Part shown: positions 1 through 7,436 of the stretch, piece after piece
Position numbering within the stretch: the first letter of the stretch is position 1
Layout: each line of letters starts with the position of its first letter
Assembly (NCBI GenBank): GCA_030528845.1
Contig: JAUMYC010000100.1
Coordinates: forward strand, 1-8,892
From: Eubacteriales bacterium
Lineage (GTDB): Bacteria > Bacillota_A > Clostridia > Christensenellales > Aristaeellaceae
DNA: 8,892 nucleotides
Direction: 5' to 3'
Position numbers and translations under genes: made by a program
Notes under the pieces: generated by a model
Databases searched by the model: none
The model's input: only the letters and a program-made list of their open reading frames with translations
Told to the model about the DNA's origin: nothing

Positions 1-770
1 TCGCCGGAGATATTCAGCCGCCAAAGCTCAAAGCGCTCGTCGCAGACATAGGCGGTCTGCACGCCGCCCTCCACCACGAGGCTCGCGCCGCAGGCCTTGT
101 CCGGGCGGATCTGCGGGCGCACCACGGCCAGCGCGTCTTCCAGATGCAGCTGGCGGGGCTGTCCGTCCGTGCCGAGGCGGCCCCAGTCCGAGATACGGTA
201 GGTCACGTCGGAGGACTGCTGGATCTCATAGACCATGATGCCGCCGCCGAGCGCATGCACGAGACCGTGCGGGATATACAGAACGTCTCCCGGCTGCACG
301 GACACGCGGCGCATGGCCTGCTGCATGGCCTGTTCATCGGCGCAGAGCTGCGCAAAGGGCGCGGCGTCCTCCCGAATGCCGCAGCACAGCTGCGCGCCCG
401 GCGCGCAGGAGAGCACCAGCCACGCCTCGGTCTTGCCCAGCTTGCCGTGCTTTTCCCGGGCGTATTCGTCGCCGGGATGCACCTGCACCGAGAGCATGTC
501 GCGCGCGTCGATGAGCTTGACCAGCAGCGGGAATTCGCCCTCGCAGCCGGTCAGCCGCGCGCCGTATTCCTCCACCAGCGAATGCAGGCTGCGCCCGGCC
601 AGCGGGCCGTTTTTCACGAGGGAGGGCGTGCCCGCAAGGGCGGAGATCTCCAGACTTTCGCCGGTCCTGTCGTCCGGGATCTGCTTGCCGAACATGGCGA
701 GGCTGTCGCCGCCCCAGGGGGTCTGCGCGCCGTGGCGGAAATGGGGCTGCATCACGAGCGGGTAAAGCAT
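1..770 (-). CDS. manA: Mannose-6-phosphate isomerase, class I (3' end outside window)
   Basis: This cytoplasmic zinc enzyme interconverts mannose 6-phosphate and fructose 6-phosphate, linking mannose use and mannose-nucleotide synthesis to glycolysis. The first 256 residues are present; class I enzymes of Bacillota are about 315 residues long, so roughly 60 are missing beyond the window edge. The protein begins MLYPLVMQPHFRHGAQTPWG and has the cupin-type metal site: SVQVHP (Q96, H98), GKTEAW (E115) and PHGLVHAL (H172), followed by VTYRISDWGR (residues 189-198), the conserved arginine-containing motif. The ATG at 768-770 is preceded by AAAGGAGAG at a spacing of about 7 bases, which fixes the start. 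It is transcribed divergently from the helicase gene, and a good promoter lies at 862-890. All active-site motifs seen are intact. I am very sure of the family. Confidence 0.95.
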   Translation of the reverse strand, partial: MLYPLVMQPHFRHGAQTPWGGDSLAMFGKQIPDDRTGESLEISALAGTPSLVKNGPLAGRSLHSLVEEYGARLTGCEGEFPLLVKLIDARDMLSVQVHPGDEYAREKHGKLGKTEAWLVLSCAPGAQLCCGIREDAAPFAQLCADEQAMQQAMRRVSVQPGDVLYIPHGLVHALGGGIMVYEIQQSSDVTYRISDWGRLGTDGQPRQLHLEDALAVVRPQIRPDKACGASLVVEGGVQTAYVCDERFELWRLNISG

Positions 771-790
771 ATGCTATCTCTCCTTTGTAT

Positions 791-803
791 CCGATCAGAT
801 CGG
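791..803. repeat. Short perfect inverted repeat, possible operator
   Basis: CCGATC-A-GATCGG is a perfect 6-base inverted repeat around one central base. It ends exactly where the -35 box of the plus-strand promoter begins (804) and lies in the untranslated leader of manA. The position suits a regulator binding site, but the repeat is short and no factor is identified. Confidence 0.3.
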
Positions 804-832
804 TTGCGTTTCTCTCTTCCCTGCGATACAAT
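804..832 (+). promoter_or_regulatory. Sigma-A-like promoter for the helicase-cimA unit
   Basis: TTGCGT (804-809) and TACAAT (827-832) are separated by exactly 17 bases. Transcription would begin near 839 and give a leader of about 80 bases before the helicase start at 922. The box quality and spacing are good; activity is inferred. Confidence 0.65.
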
Positions 833-861
833 AAGAATATCTATCGTGGGGCTGTGTCCCT

Positions 862-890
862 ATTTTATCCCGAAAGCGGACAAAGGGCAA
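862..890 (-). promoter_or_regulatory. Sigma-A-like promoter for manA
   Basis: Read on the minus strand, TTGCCC (885-890) and TAAAAT (862-867) are 17 bases apart. Transcription would start near 855, about 85 bases before the manA start codon. This promoter faces the plus-strand promoter at 804-832, so each transcript crosses the other promoter. Confidence 0.6.
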
Positions 891-921
891 GGAAACAGTA
901 TGTGAAGGAGGCGAGGGCGGC

Positions 922-3258
922 ATGGCGGAACAGGCGATCCGGGTGAACGTGCGCGCTCTGGCCGAATTCGCGCTGGAGGGCGGCGATCTCTGGGCGGACA
1001 TGCAGCTGACCGAGCGCATGCGCGAGGGGCAGCTGGCACATATGGCGCTGCAGCAGAAATACCCCGCGGGCTGGGAGAGCGAGGTCTCCGTGCGGCATGA
1101 AGAGACGGTGCTGGGCGTGCGTCTGGCCGTCTTCGGGCGCATGGACGGCTTCCGGGACGGGGAGGTGCCCGTCGTCGAGGAGATCAAGAGCACCCGGCTG
1201 CGCAGCCCGGAGCGCATCGGACAGGACGCCTACCCCGTACACTGGGCGCAGGCGCATATCTACGCCTATATCCTCTCCGTGCAGAAAGACTGCGCCTATG
1301 TGGAGGTGCGGCTGACGTATCAGAGCGTGGACGGCCCGAAGGTCACCTACACGCGCACCTTCAGCCGCGAACGGCTGCGCGAGCTGTTCCTTTCCTATGC
1401 CGAGCCCTACGCGCAATGGGCCGCGCTCCTGCAGGGCTGGGCGGAGAGGAGCCGCCCGAGCATGCGCGCGCTCGACTTCCCCTACGACGGATACCGCGAG
1501 GGGCAGCGCGACATGGCCGCCAACGCCTATCGCGCCATCCGCTCCAACCGCATCCTGCTCTGTCAGGCGCCCACCGGCATCGGCAAGACCTCCGCCGCCC
1601 TCTTCCCCGCGCTCAAGGCGCTCGGCGGCGGGCTGACCGAGCGCATCTTCTATCTCACCGCGCGCACCACCGCGCGCCGCGCCGCAGAGGACGCCCTCGA
1701 CCGCATGCGCTCCTGCGGCCTGCGCGCGCGCAGCGTGACGCTGACCGCCAAGGAGAAGGTCTGCTTCATGCGCGGGGAAAAGGCGCGCTGTCAGCCGGAC
1801 GAATGCCCCTACGCCGCAGGCTATTACGACCGGCGGCGCGAAGCTCTGAAAGAAGCCGTGGGCATGGAGCGCTTCACGCGCGAGGAGATCGAAGCCCTTG
1901 CGCGGGAGCACGGCGTGTGCCCGTTCGAGCTCTCGCTCGATCTTTGCGAGACAGCCGACGTGATCATCTGCGATTACAACTATGTCTTCGACCCCGTGGT
2001 GCGGCTGCGCCGCTTCTTCGACGGCGGCAAATGCGAATGCGCGCTGCTCATCGACGAAGCGCACAACCTCGCCTCCCGCGCGCGGGAGATGCTCTCGGCC
2101 GAGCTGAAATATGCCGACCTGCTCGCGCTGCGGCGGGCTGTCGCCCGCGCCGAGGGCGACAAATGCACCCTCTACAAGGCGACGGCCGCCCTGCTCAAGC
2201 AGATGCGCGCGCTGTGCAAGGAATTGGAGATGCCCGCGGCGGAGGCGGAGCCCCCGGCCGGGCTGTACGGCCCGGTGGACGATTTCGTGGAGGCCTGCCG
2301 CGAGAAGATGGGCCGCGCGGAATATCACGAGCTGCTGCTGGAATGCTACTTTCAGGCGCTGGATTATCAGCGCGCGTGCGACGCCTTCGACGGCAGCTAC
2401 AAGGCGCTGCTCTACAACGAAAAGAGCGCCTACCGCGTGCGGCTCTGGTGCCTGGACCCCGCCGAATACCTGCGCAAGGCCATGCTGCGCACCAGCGGCG
2501 CCGTGCTCTTTTCCGGCACCCTCTCCCCCATGCATTATTACGCGCGCATCAGCGGCGTGCGGCGGGAAGAGGGCGACGCGCTGCTGGAGCTGGACAGTCC
2601 CTTTCCCAGCGAAAATCTGCTCGTGCTGCGCATGCCGCTGGACACGCGCTATCGCATGCGCGAGGAGACCGCCGGAGAGATCGCCCGCGCCATTTTGAGC
2701 ATGTGCCGGGCGAAGACGGGCAATTACATGGCCTGCTTCCCCTCTCATGCCTATCTGCAGCTGGTCTACGAGCGCTTTGTGCTCATCAGCGCGGGGCGCG
2801 TGCGCGCCATCCGGCAGGAGAGCGGCATGAAGGAGGAGGAGCGCGACGCCTTCCTCGCCATGCTGAAGCCCGAGCCAAAGGAATCCCTCGTCGCCTTTGT
2901 GGCGATGGGCGGCGTCTTTGCCGAGGGCGTGGACCTGCCCGGCGACCGGCTCTCCGGAGCCGCCGTCGTGGGCGTGGGGCTGCCCCAGCCGGATTTTGAG
3001 CGCGAGCTGCTCGCCGAGGCATGGAACGACGGCGACGAGGGCCGCGCCTACGCCTATGTCTACCCCGGCATGGAGCGCGTTTTGCAGGCCGCAGGCCGCG
3101 TGATCCGCTCCGAGGAGGACAGGGGCGTGGTGCTGCTGCTGGACGAGCGCTACGCCGCGGAGGAATATCAAGAGCTGCTGCCCGGCGCATGGCGCGTGCG
3201 CGCCGCGCGGGATGCAGCCAGCGCGACCGAAAAAATGAAGGCGTTCTGGGCCAGATGA
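922..3258 (+). CDS. DinG/XPD-type DNA helicase with N-terminal PD-(D/E)XK nuclease-like domain
   Basis: This is a superfamily 2 helicase of the Rad3/XPD/DinG group, expected to unwind DNA using ATP during repair or replication. Residues about 1-150 resemble the RecB/Cas4-type nuclease fold: H40, D75 in GRMDG, E87 and K89 in VVEEIKST, then Q110 and Y114 in QAHIY. The helicase core has a Walker A motif APTGIGKT (216-223), four cysteines C281, C290, C295 and C333 in the XPD 4Fe-4S cluster arrangement, DEAH at 378-381, SGTLSP (531-536), GVFAEGVDLPG (664-674) and QAAGRVIR (722-729). All core motifs are intact. AAGGAGG sits 10 bases before the ATG. The protein has 778 residues, enough for both domains. 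The cimA start follows the stop by 24 bases, so the two are probably cotranscribed although functionally unrelated. The helicase call is firm. Nuclease activity is inferred from the motifs, and the biological role is unknown. Confidence 0.9.
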   Translation: MAEQAIRVNVRALAEFALEGGDLWADMQLTERMREGQLAHMALQQKYPAGWESEVSVRHEETVLGVRLAVFGRMDGFRDGEVPVVEEIKSTRLRSPERIGQDAYPVHWAQAHIYAYILSVQKDCAYVEVRLTYQSVDGPKVTYTRTFSRERLRELFLSYAEPYAQWAALLQGWAERSRPSMRALDFPYDGYREGQRDMAANAYRAIRSNRILLCQAPTGIGKTSAALFPALKALGGGLTERIFYLTARTTARRAAEDALDRMRSCGLRARSVTLTAKEKVCFMRGEKARCQPDECPYAAGYYDRRREALKEAVGMERFTREEIEALAREHGVCPFELSLDLCETADVIICDYNYVFDPVVRLRRFFDGGKCECALLIDEAHNLASRAREMLSAELKYADLLALRRAVARAEGDKCTLYKATAALLKQMRALCKELEMPAAEAEPPAGLYGPVDDFVEACREKMGRAEYHELLLECYFQALDYQRACDAFDGSYKALLYNEKSAYRVRLWCLDPAEYLRKAMLRTSGAVLFSGTLSPMHYYARISGVRREEGDALLELDSPFPSENLLVLRMPLDTRYRMREETAGEIARAILSMCRAKTGNYMACFPSHAYLQLVYERFVLISAGRVRAIRQESGMKEEERDAFLAMLKPEPKESLVAFVAMGGVFAEGVDLPGDRLSGAAVVGVGLPQPDFERELLAEAWNDGDEGRAYAYVYPGMERVLQAAGRVIRSEEDRGVVLLLDERYAAEEYQELLPGAWRVRAARDAASATEKMKAFWAR

Positions 3259-3272
3259 GCCCCGCGCCGGAT

Positions 3273-3277
3273 GGAGG
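3273..3277 (+). promoter_or_regulatory. Ribosome binding site deciding the cimA start
   Basis: GGAGG lies 5 bases before the ATG at 3283. An in-frame ATG at 3271 overlaps this site and has no Shine-Dalgarno sequence of its own, so the 3283 start is preferred. Confidence 0.65.
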
Positions 3278-3282
3278 AACGA

Positions 3283-4860
<1,578 letters not shown>

Positions 4861-4881
4861 GCCCCGCCGCGGCGAAAAATA

Positions 4882-4912
4882 AAAGAGAGAAGGCTTCACG
4901 CCTTCTCTCTTT
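4882..4912. terminator. Bidirectional rho-independent terminator between cimA and the comEA-like gene
   Basis: A perfect 13-base stem (4882-4894 with 4900-4912) encloses the loop TTCAC. On the plus strand it ends in TTT and is followed by ATATTT; on the minus strand the stem runs into TTTTATTTTT. It lies between the stop codons of two convergent genes and can serve both. Confidence 0.9.
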
Positions 4913-4917
4913 ATATT

Positions 4918-5271
4918 TCATTCAAAGCCGATGTACGGCAGCAGCTGCTCGAGCTTGGCCGGGCCGATGCCCTTCACCGCGAGCAGATCCTCCCCGCAGG
5001 AAAACGGGCCGTGCTGCGCGCGGTGCTCGATGATGCTCTGCGCGGTGGCCTCGCCCACGCCGGGCAGCTCCATGAGCAGGCCCGCTCCGGCCGTGTTGAT
5101 GTCGATGCGCGCCTCGCCGTCCCGCAGGAGCACGCCGTCTCCGGAGACGCTGCGCACCGGCGGCAGCTCCGGCAGCGGCGCGGGACTCTCGCGTCCAAAG
5201 CACAGGCAGAGCGCCGCCAGAAGGCACGCCGCCGCGAGCAAAATGCCCGCGTCTATCCATTTTTCGCGCAT
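4918..5271 (-). CDS. ComEA-like helix-hairpin-helix protein, short form
   Basis: This is a membrane-anchored protein with a DNA-binding helix-hairpin-helix domain of the ComEA type. ComEA is the surface receptor for DNA taken up during transformation. The 117-residue protein has one hydrophobic segment (about 6-25) near the N-terminus, a proline-rich linker (about 29-40), then RIDINTA (55-61) and two hairpin motifs, LPGVGEATA (69-77) and VKGIGPAKL (99-107). It is much shorter than Bacillus ComEA, which has an extra domain between membrane and hairpins. Neither comEC nor comEB is adjacent, so a role in uptake is only inferred. The ATG at 5269-5271 is chosen because a G-rich AAGGGG lies 9 bases upstream and the apparent transcript starts near 5317; an in-frame GTG at 5304 would add 11 residues but leave almost no leader. 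Confidence 0.8.
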   Translation of the reverse strand: MREKWIDAGILLAAACLLAALCLCFGRESPAPLPELPPVRSVSGDGVLLRDGEARIDINTAGAGLLMELPGVGEATAQSIIEHRAQHGPFSCGEDLLAVKGIGPAKLEQLLPYIGFE

Positions 5272-5295
5272 GCCGCCCGCCCCCTTCCCGTGCTT

Positions 5296-5343
5296 CAAAA
5301 ACACACGCGGCCTCCGCAGGCATATTATCTGCCCGGAGGCCGC
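5296..5343 (-). terminator. Rho-independent terminator of the lipoprotein gene
   Basis: On the minus strand a perfect 10-base stem (5334-5343 with 5307-5316), with three further inner pairs after a 2-base bulge, is followed by GTGTGTTTTTGA. The hairpin begins 15 bases after the lipoprotein stop codon. The T run is displaced by about five bases, so efficiency may be moderate. Confidence 0.65.
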
Positions 5344-5353
5344 CCCGTGTCAA
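5324..5353 (-). promoter_or_regulatory. Sigma-A-like promoter for the comEA-like gene, inside a terminator hairpin
   Basis: On the minus strand, TTGACA (5348-5353) matches the -35 consensus exactly. GATAAT (5324-5329) matches five of six -10 bases at a spacing of 18. The -10 box lies in the loop of the terminator of the upstream gene. Transcription would start near 5317, about 45 bases before the chosen ATG. Confidence 0.6.
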
Positions 5354-5358
5354 GCGCT

Positions 5359-5919
5359 TCAGCTCAAGGTGGTCGTGTTGCGGATGATCTTGTCCATTTC
5401 CGTGCGCGCGGCGCTCTCGTCGCCCTGCGCCATCTTCTCGCTGAGCTCGCGCACCGTTTCCACGTCCTCGCTTTCCGCCGTGACCGCCACCGTCTGCACT
5501 TGCGCGTCAAAGGACATGACCACGCCGGCGATCATCTGGCGGATGCGCTCGGTCAGCTCGCCGCGATACTGCGGGTCGAACTTCACGCCCACCAGCGCTG
5601 TGTTCCCGCTGACGACGACCGTGCTCTCCGCGATCTCGGAGAACTGGTTGATCCTGTCCTGCACCTGCCCGACGCTCGCCTTCCAGTCAAACGGCTCCAC
5701 GGGCGCGTTCTGCGCGCCCTGCCGTTCGTCGGCGGGCTGCTGCGTGGGCGCGGCGGTGGTCGTGCCCTCCGGGGCCGTGCCCACATAGGGCACGCCGCTG
5801 GGCTCGGCCTCGTTCGGGTGGTCGGTGGTGCGGTTGCCCGCGTTCATGCAGCCTGCCAGCAGCAGCGCCAGCAACAGCGCGCATGCGGCAACAAAAAACG
5901 GTTTCCTGTTCCGGTTCAT
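5359..5919 (-). CDS. YhcN/YlaJ-type sporulation lipoprotein
   Basis: This 186-residue lipoprotein resembles the YhcN/YlaJ family, whose characterised members are associated with the forespore or spore membranes of Bacillus; their exact role is unclear. The N-terminus is a lipoprotein signal: MNRNRKP, a hydrophobic stretch (8-22), then the lipobox LLAGC with C24 as the lipidated residue. A low-complexity, Thr/Pro/Gln-rich linker follows. The family domain contains STVVVSGNTALVGVKFD and a helical C-terminal half. The ATG at 5917-5919 has GGAGGG 6 bases upstream, which overlaps and disfavours an in-frame GTG at 5934. The gene is divergent from a Spo0A-like regulator. A TATAAG at 5960-5965 on the minus strand could be a -10 box, but its -35 match is poor, and I could not recognise a clear sigma-F, G or E promoter. 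Confidence 0.85.
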   Translation of the reverse strand: MNRNRKPFFVAACALLLALLLAGCMNAGNRTTDHPNEAEPSGVPYVGTAPEGTTTAAPTQQPADERQGAQNAPVEPFDWKASVGQVQDRINQFSEIAESTVVVSGNTALVGVKFDPQYRGELTERIRQMIAGVVMSFDAQVQTVAVTAESEDVETVRELSEKMAQGDESAARTEMDKIIRNTTTLS

Positions 5920-5999
5920 CTCGATCCCTCCCACAAACTACTCTTTCCGAAAAACACTTCTTATATGCGCTATATTTTCAAATTTTAGCTTCCAATGTA

Positions 6000-6028
6000 T
6001 TGTATTTTTGCGCCCGTCATGGTATCAT
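6000..6028 (+). promoter_or_regulatory. Probable promoter of the Spo0A-like gene
   Basis: TTGTAT (6000-6005) and TATCAT (6023-6028) are 17 bases apart. The -10 matches five of six consensus bases; the -35 matches only three. Transcription would begin near 6035, about 57 bases before the chosen TTG start. The surroundings are unusually A+T-rich for this window. Confidence 0.45.
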
Positions 6029-6074
6029 TTTCCCCGTAATACAACGGCGATGCGGGAGGCTCGCCCGCGCACAG

Positions 6075-6082
6075 AAAGGAAG
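6075..6082 (+). promoter_or_regulatory. Ribosome binding site deciding the TTG start of the Spo0A-like gene
   Basis: AAAGGAAG lies 9 bases before the TTG at 6092. The only nearby in-frame ATG, at 6050, has no Shine-Dalgarno sequence and would add 14 residues with no counterpart in Spo0A. Confidence 0.6.
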
Positions 6083-6091
6083 CGATCACCC

Positions 6092-6847
6092 TTGGGCTGC
6101 ATCCGCGTCTGTCACAGCGACAGCAGCGGCGAATTCCGCCGTCTGTTTGCGCTCTCTGCCGCGCGCAGCGGGAGTTTTCTCCTCTGCGGCAGCACGGCGG
6201 ACGGCCGCGAGGCGGAGCGCCTCGTGCGCGAACAGGAGCCGGACGTGCTCGTCACGAGCCTGACGCTGCAGTTTATCGACGGCATGGAGCTCATCGCGCG
6301 CGTACGCAGGCTGCCGCGCCGCCCGAAGGTGCTCGTCCTGTCCCATCTCGTGCGCGATTTCTGCATCGAGGAGGCCATGCGGCTGGGCGCGGATTACTTC
6401 ATGCTCAAGCCCTGCGTGCTTCCGGTCGTGTTTGATCGCATGCGCGAGCTGGCCGAGCTCTCCGACGCCGCGCAGAGCGCCGTGGCCCCCGGCGTCGCCC
6501 CGCCGGACCTTCTCGTGCAGGCGCTGCTGCGCAGGATGGGCCTCTCGCCCGAGCTGAGCGGCTATCGCTATGCCGCCGAGGCGGTGCGGCTGCTCCTGCT
6601 GCAGGGCGGCGCAAGCATGAGCAAGGAGCTCTATCCGCAGGTCGCCTCTGCCTTTCACGTCAGCGCGCCCGCCGTGGAGCGGGCCATCCGCCATGCCGTA
6701 GACTGCGCATGGCGCCGCCCGGGCTCTCCTTCCCGCCGCAGCCTCTTCCCCGGCCCGGACAAGCCCGGCAACAGCCGCTTTCTGCTGCGCATCGCCTCCG
6801 CCTGCGAGACCTCCTCGCTCGAGAGCGAATGGCCGGAGGAGCGCTGA
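6092..6847 (+). CDS. Spo0A-like regulator with degenerate receiver domain lacking the phospho-aspartate
   Basis: The 251-residue protein has the two-domain layout of Spo0A, the master regulator of sporulation. The C-terminal domain (about 138-251) is clearly of Spo0A type: GYRYAAEAV (157-165), SKELYPQVASAF (177-188), the recognition region VERAIRHAVDCAW (195-207), and KPGNSRFL (224-231). The N-terminal receiver domain (about 4-123) is recognisable from EQEPDVLV, FIDGMEL and ADYFMLKP. Using the TTG start it lines up with Bacillus Spo0A without an offset through position 56: D10 is kept, D11 is S11, and the phosphorylated D56 is S56. S84 replaces the switch threonine and K106 matches the conserved lysine. 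It probably binds 0A-box-like DNA but should not be activated by the usual phosphorelay. It is not next to spoIVB, the usual neighbour of spo0A, so it is likely a paralogue. A divergent sole Spo0A cannot be excluded from this window. Confidence 0.85.
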   Translation: MGCIRVCHSDSSGEFRRLFALSAARSGSFLLCGSTADGREAERLVREQEPDVLVTSLTLQFIDGMELIARVRRLPRRPKVLVLSHLVRDFCIEEAMRLGADYFMLKPCVLPVVFDRMRELAELSDAAQSAVAPGVAPPDLLVQALLRRMGLSPELSGYRYAAEAVRLLLLQGGASMSKELYPQVASAFHVSAPAVERAIRHAVDCAWRRPGSPSRRSLFPGPDKPGNSRFLLRIASACETSSLESEWPEER

Positions 6848-6861
6848 GCGCGCCCGCCTTT

Positions 6862-7290
6862 TTAAAGGAACTCCTTCATCCGCTGGACGCCGCCCTCCTC
6901 CATGGCCAGAAAGCTGTCCGCCAGCGCCATAGTCTCCTGCGCGGCCTGCGCAAAGCGCTTCTTGTTCTTCGTCATTTCGATGATCCCCATGTTCGAGCCC
7001 TGGATCATGATCTCGGCGATGTGCGAGTCCGATTTATCCGCGAGCGTTTCCATCTGCATGCCCATCCACAGCCCGGCCTTGCTCATGGCGGGCAGGGGCT
7101 CGGGCTGTGTGCCGCTGTCGGCCAGCAGGTCGTCCGCCCGGTGTTCCAGCTCGCTGTATTCCGCCTTGCGCTGGCCGATCTCGCGGCGCAGGCCCTCGTC
7201 CTGCACCTTCTCCAGCAGCACGACCGCGGCCTCCTTGCCCATGCGCGCGCTGCGGGCGATCTCCGAAAGGAATTCCTTGTTGTGGTCCAT
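6862..7290 (-). CDS. Conserved-looking small helical protein of unknown function
   Basis: I do not recognise a characterised function. The 142-residue protein is soluble, without signal peptide or membrane segment. It is rich in Glu, Lys, Ala and Met and appears almost entirely helical, with about four helices. It begins MDHNKEFLSEIARSARMGKE and its most distinctive stretch is DKSDSHIAEIMIQGSNMGII (about 87-106). From memory, similar 140-150-residue proteins occur as uncharacterised genes in many Clostridia; a ferritin-like four-helix bundle is possible, but I see no convincing pair of ExxH metal motifs. The ATG at 7288-7290 is preceded by a near-perfect GGAGGTGA at 5 bases spacing, implying strong translation. 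It converges on the Spo0A-like gene, with 14 bases between stop codons, and diverges from the fructokinase gene. No clear promoter was found. Confidence 0.8.
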   Translation of the reverse strand: MDHNKEFLSEIARSARMGKEAAVVLLEKVQDEGLRREIGQRKAEYSELEHRADDLLADSGTQPEPLPAMSKAGLWMGMQMETLADKSDSHIAEIMIQGSNMGIIEMTKNKKRFAQAAQETMALADSFLAMEEGGVQRMKEFL

Positions 7291-7330
7291 TTTTGTCACC
7301 TCCGTTTTTCTCCTGCCAAGAGCATTCCCC

Positions 7331-7382
7331 GCTTTTTGCCGGGCGATACATCCCGCGGCGCACTTGCGCGCCGGCTTTTTGC
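7331..7382. repeat. Direct repeat GCTTTTTGC in the fructokinase control region
   Basis: Two exact copies of GCTTTTTGC (7331-7339 and 7374-7382) start 43 bases apart, about four helical turns. Each is followed by two bases, GG and, after one or two more bases, ATAC. The second copy lies in the spacer of the fructokinase promoter. It may be a paired operator or a partly duplicated promoter. Confidence 0.35.
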
Positions 7383-7392
7383 GCGGTATACT
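7364..7392 (+). promoter_or_regulatory. Sigma-A-like promoter for the fructokinase-thioesterase unit
   Basis: TTGCGC (7364-7369) and TATACT (7387-7392) are exactly 17 bases apart. Transcription would begin near 7399, about 38 bases before the fructokinase ATG. Confidence 0.65.
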
Positions 7393-7436
7393 GTATGAAA
7401 GAACGATTTTTTGCCTGAAGAAGGGAGAAATACGAT

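Noticed and set aside
144..905. Plus-strand open frame antisense to manA
   Set aside because: It lies opposite a convincing manA gene, has an atypical composition and no domain; it is a shadow of high G+C coding.
5935..6050. Sporulation-sigma promoter for the lipoprotein gene
   Set aside because: CATATAAG and TATAAG sequences on the minus strand resemble -10 boxes, but I found no matching -35 at proper spacing for sigma-E, F, G or A.
5825..6091. Extension of the Spo0A-like frame upstream to 5825
   Set aside because: The extension runs antisense through the lipoprotein gene and across the A+T-rich intergenic region, has no ribosome binding site, and has no counterpart in Spo0A.
6836..6866. 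Possible terminator between the Spo0A-like gene and the convergent helical-protein gene
   Set aside because: GCGC-TGA-GCGC followed at a distance by TTTTT forms only a 4-base stem, too weak to call.
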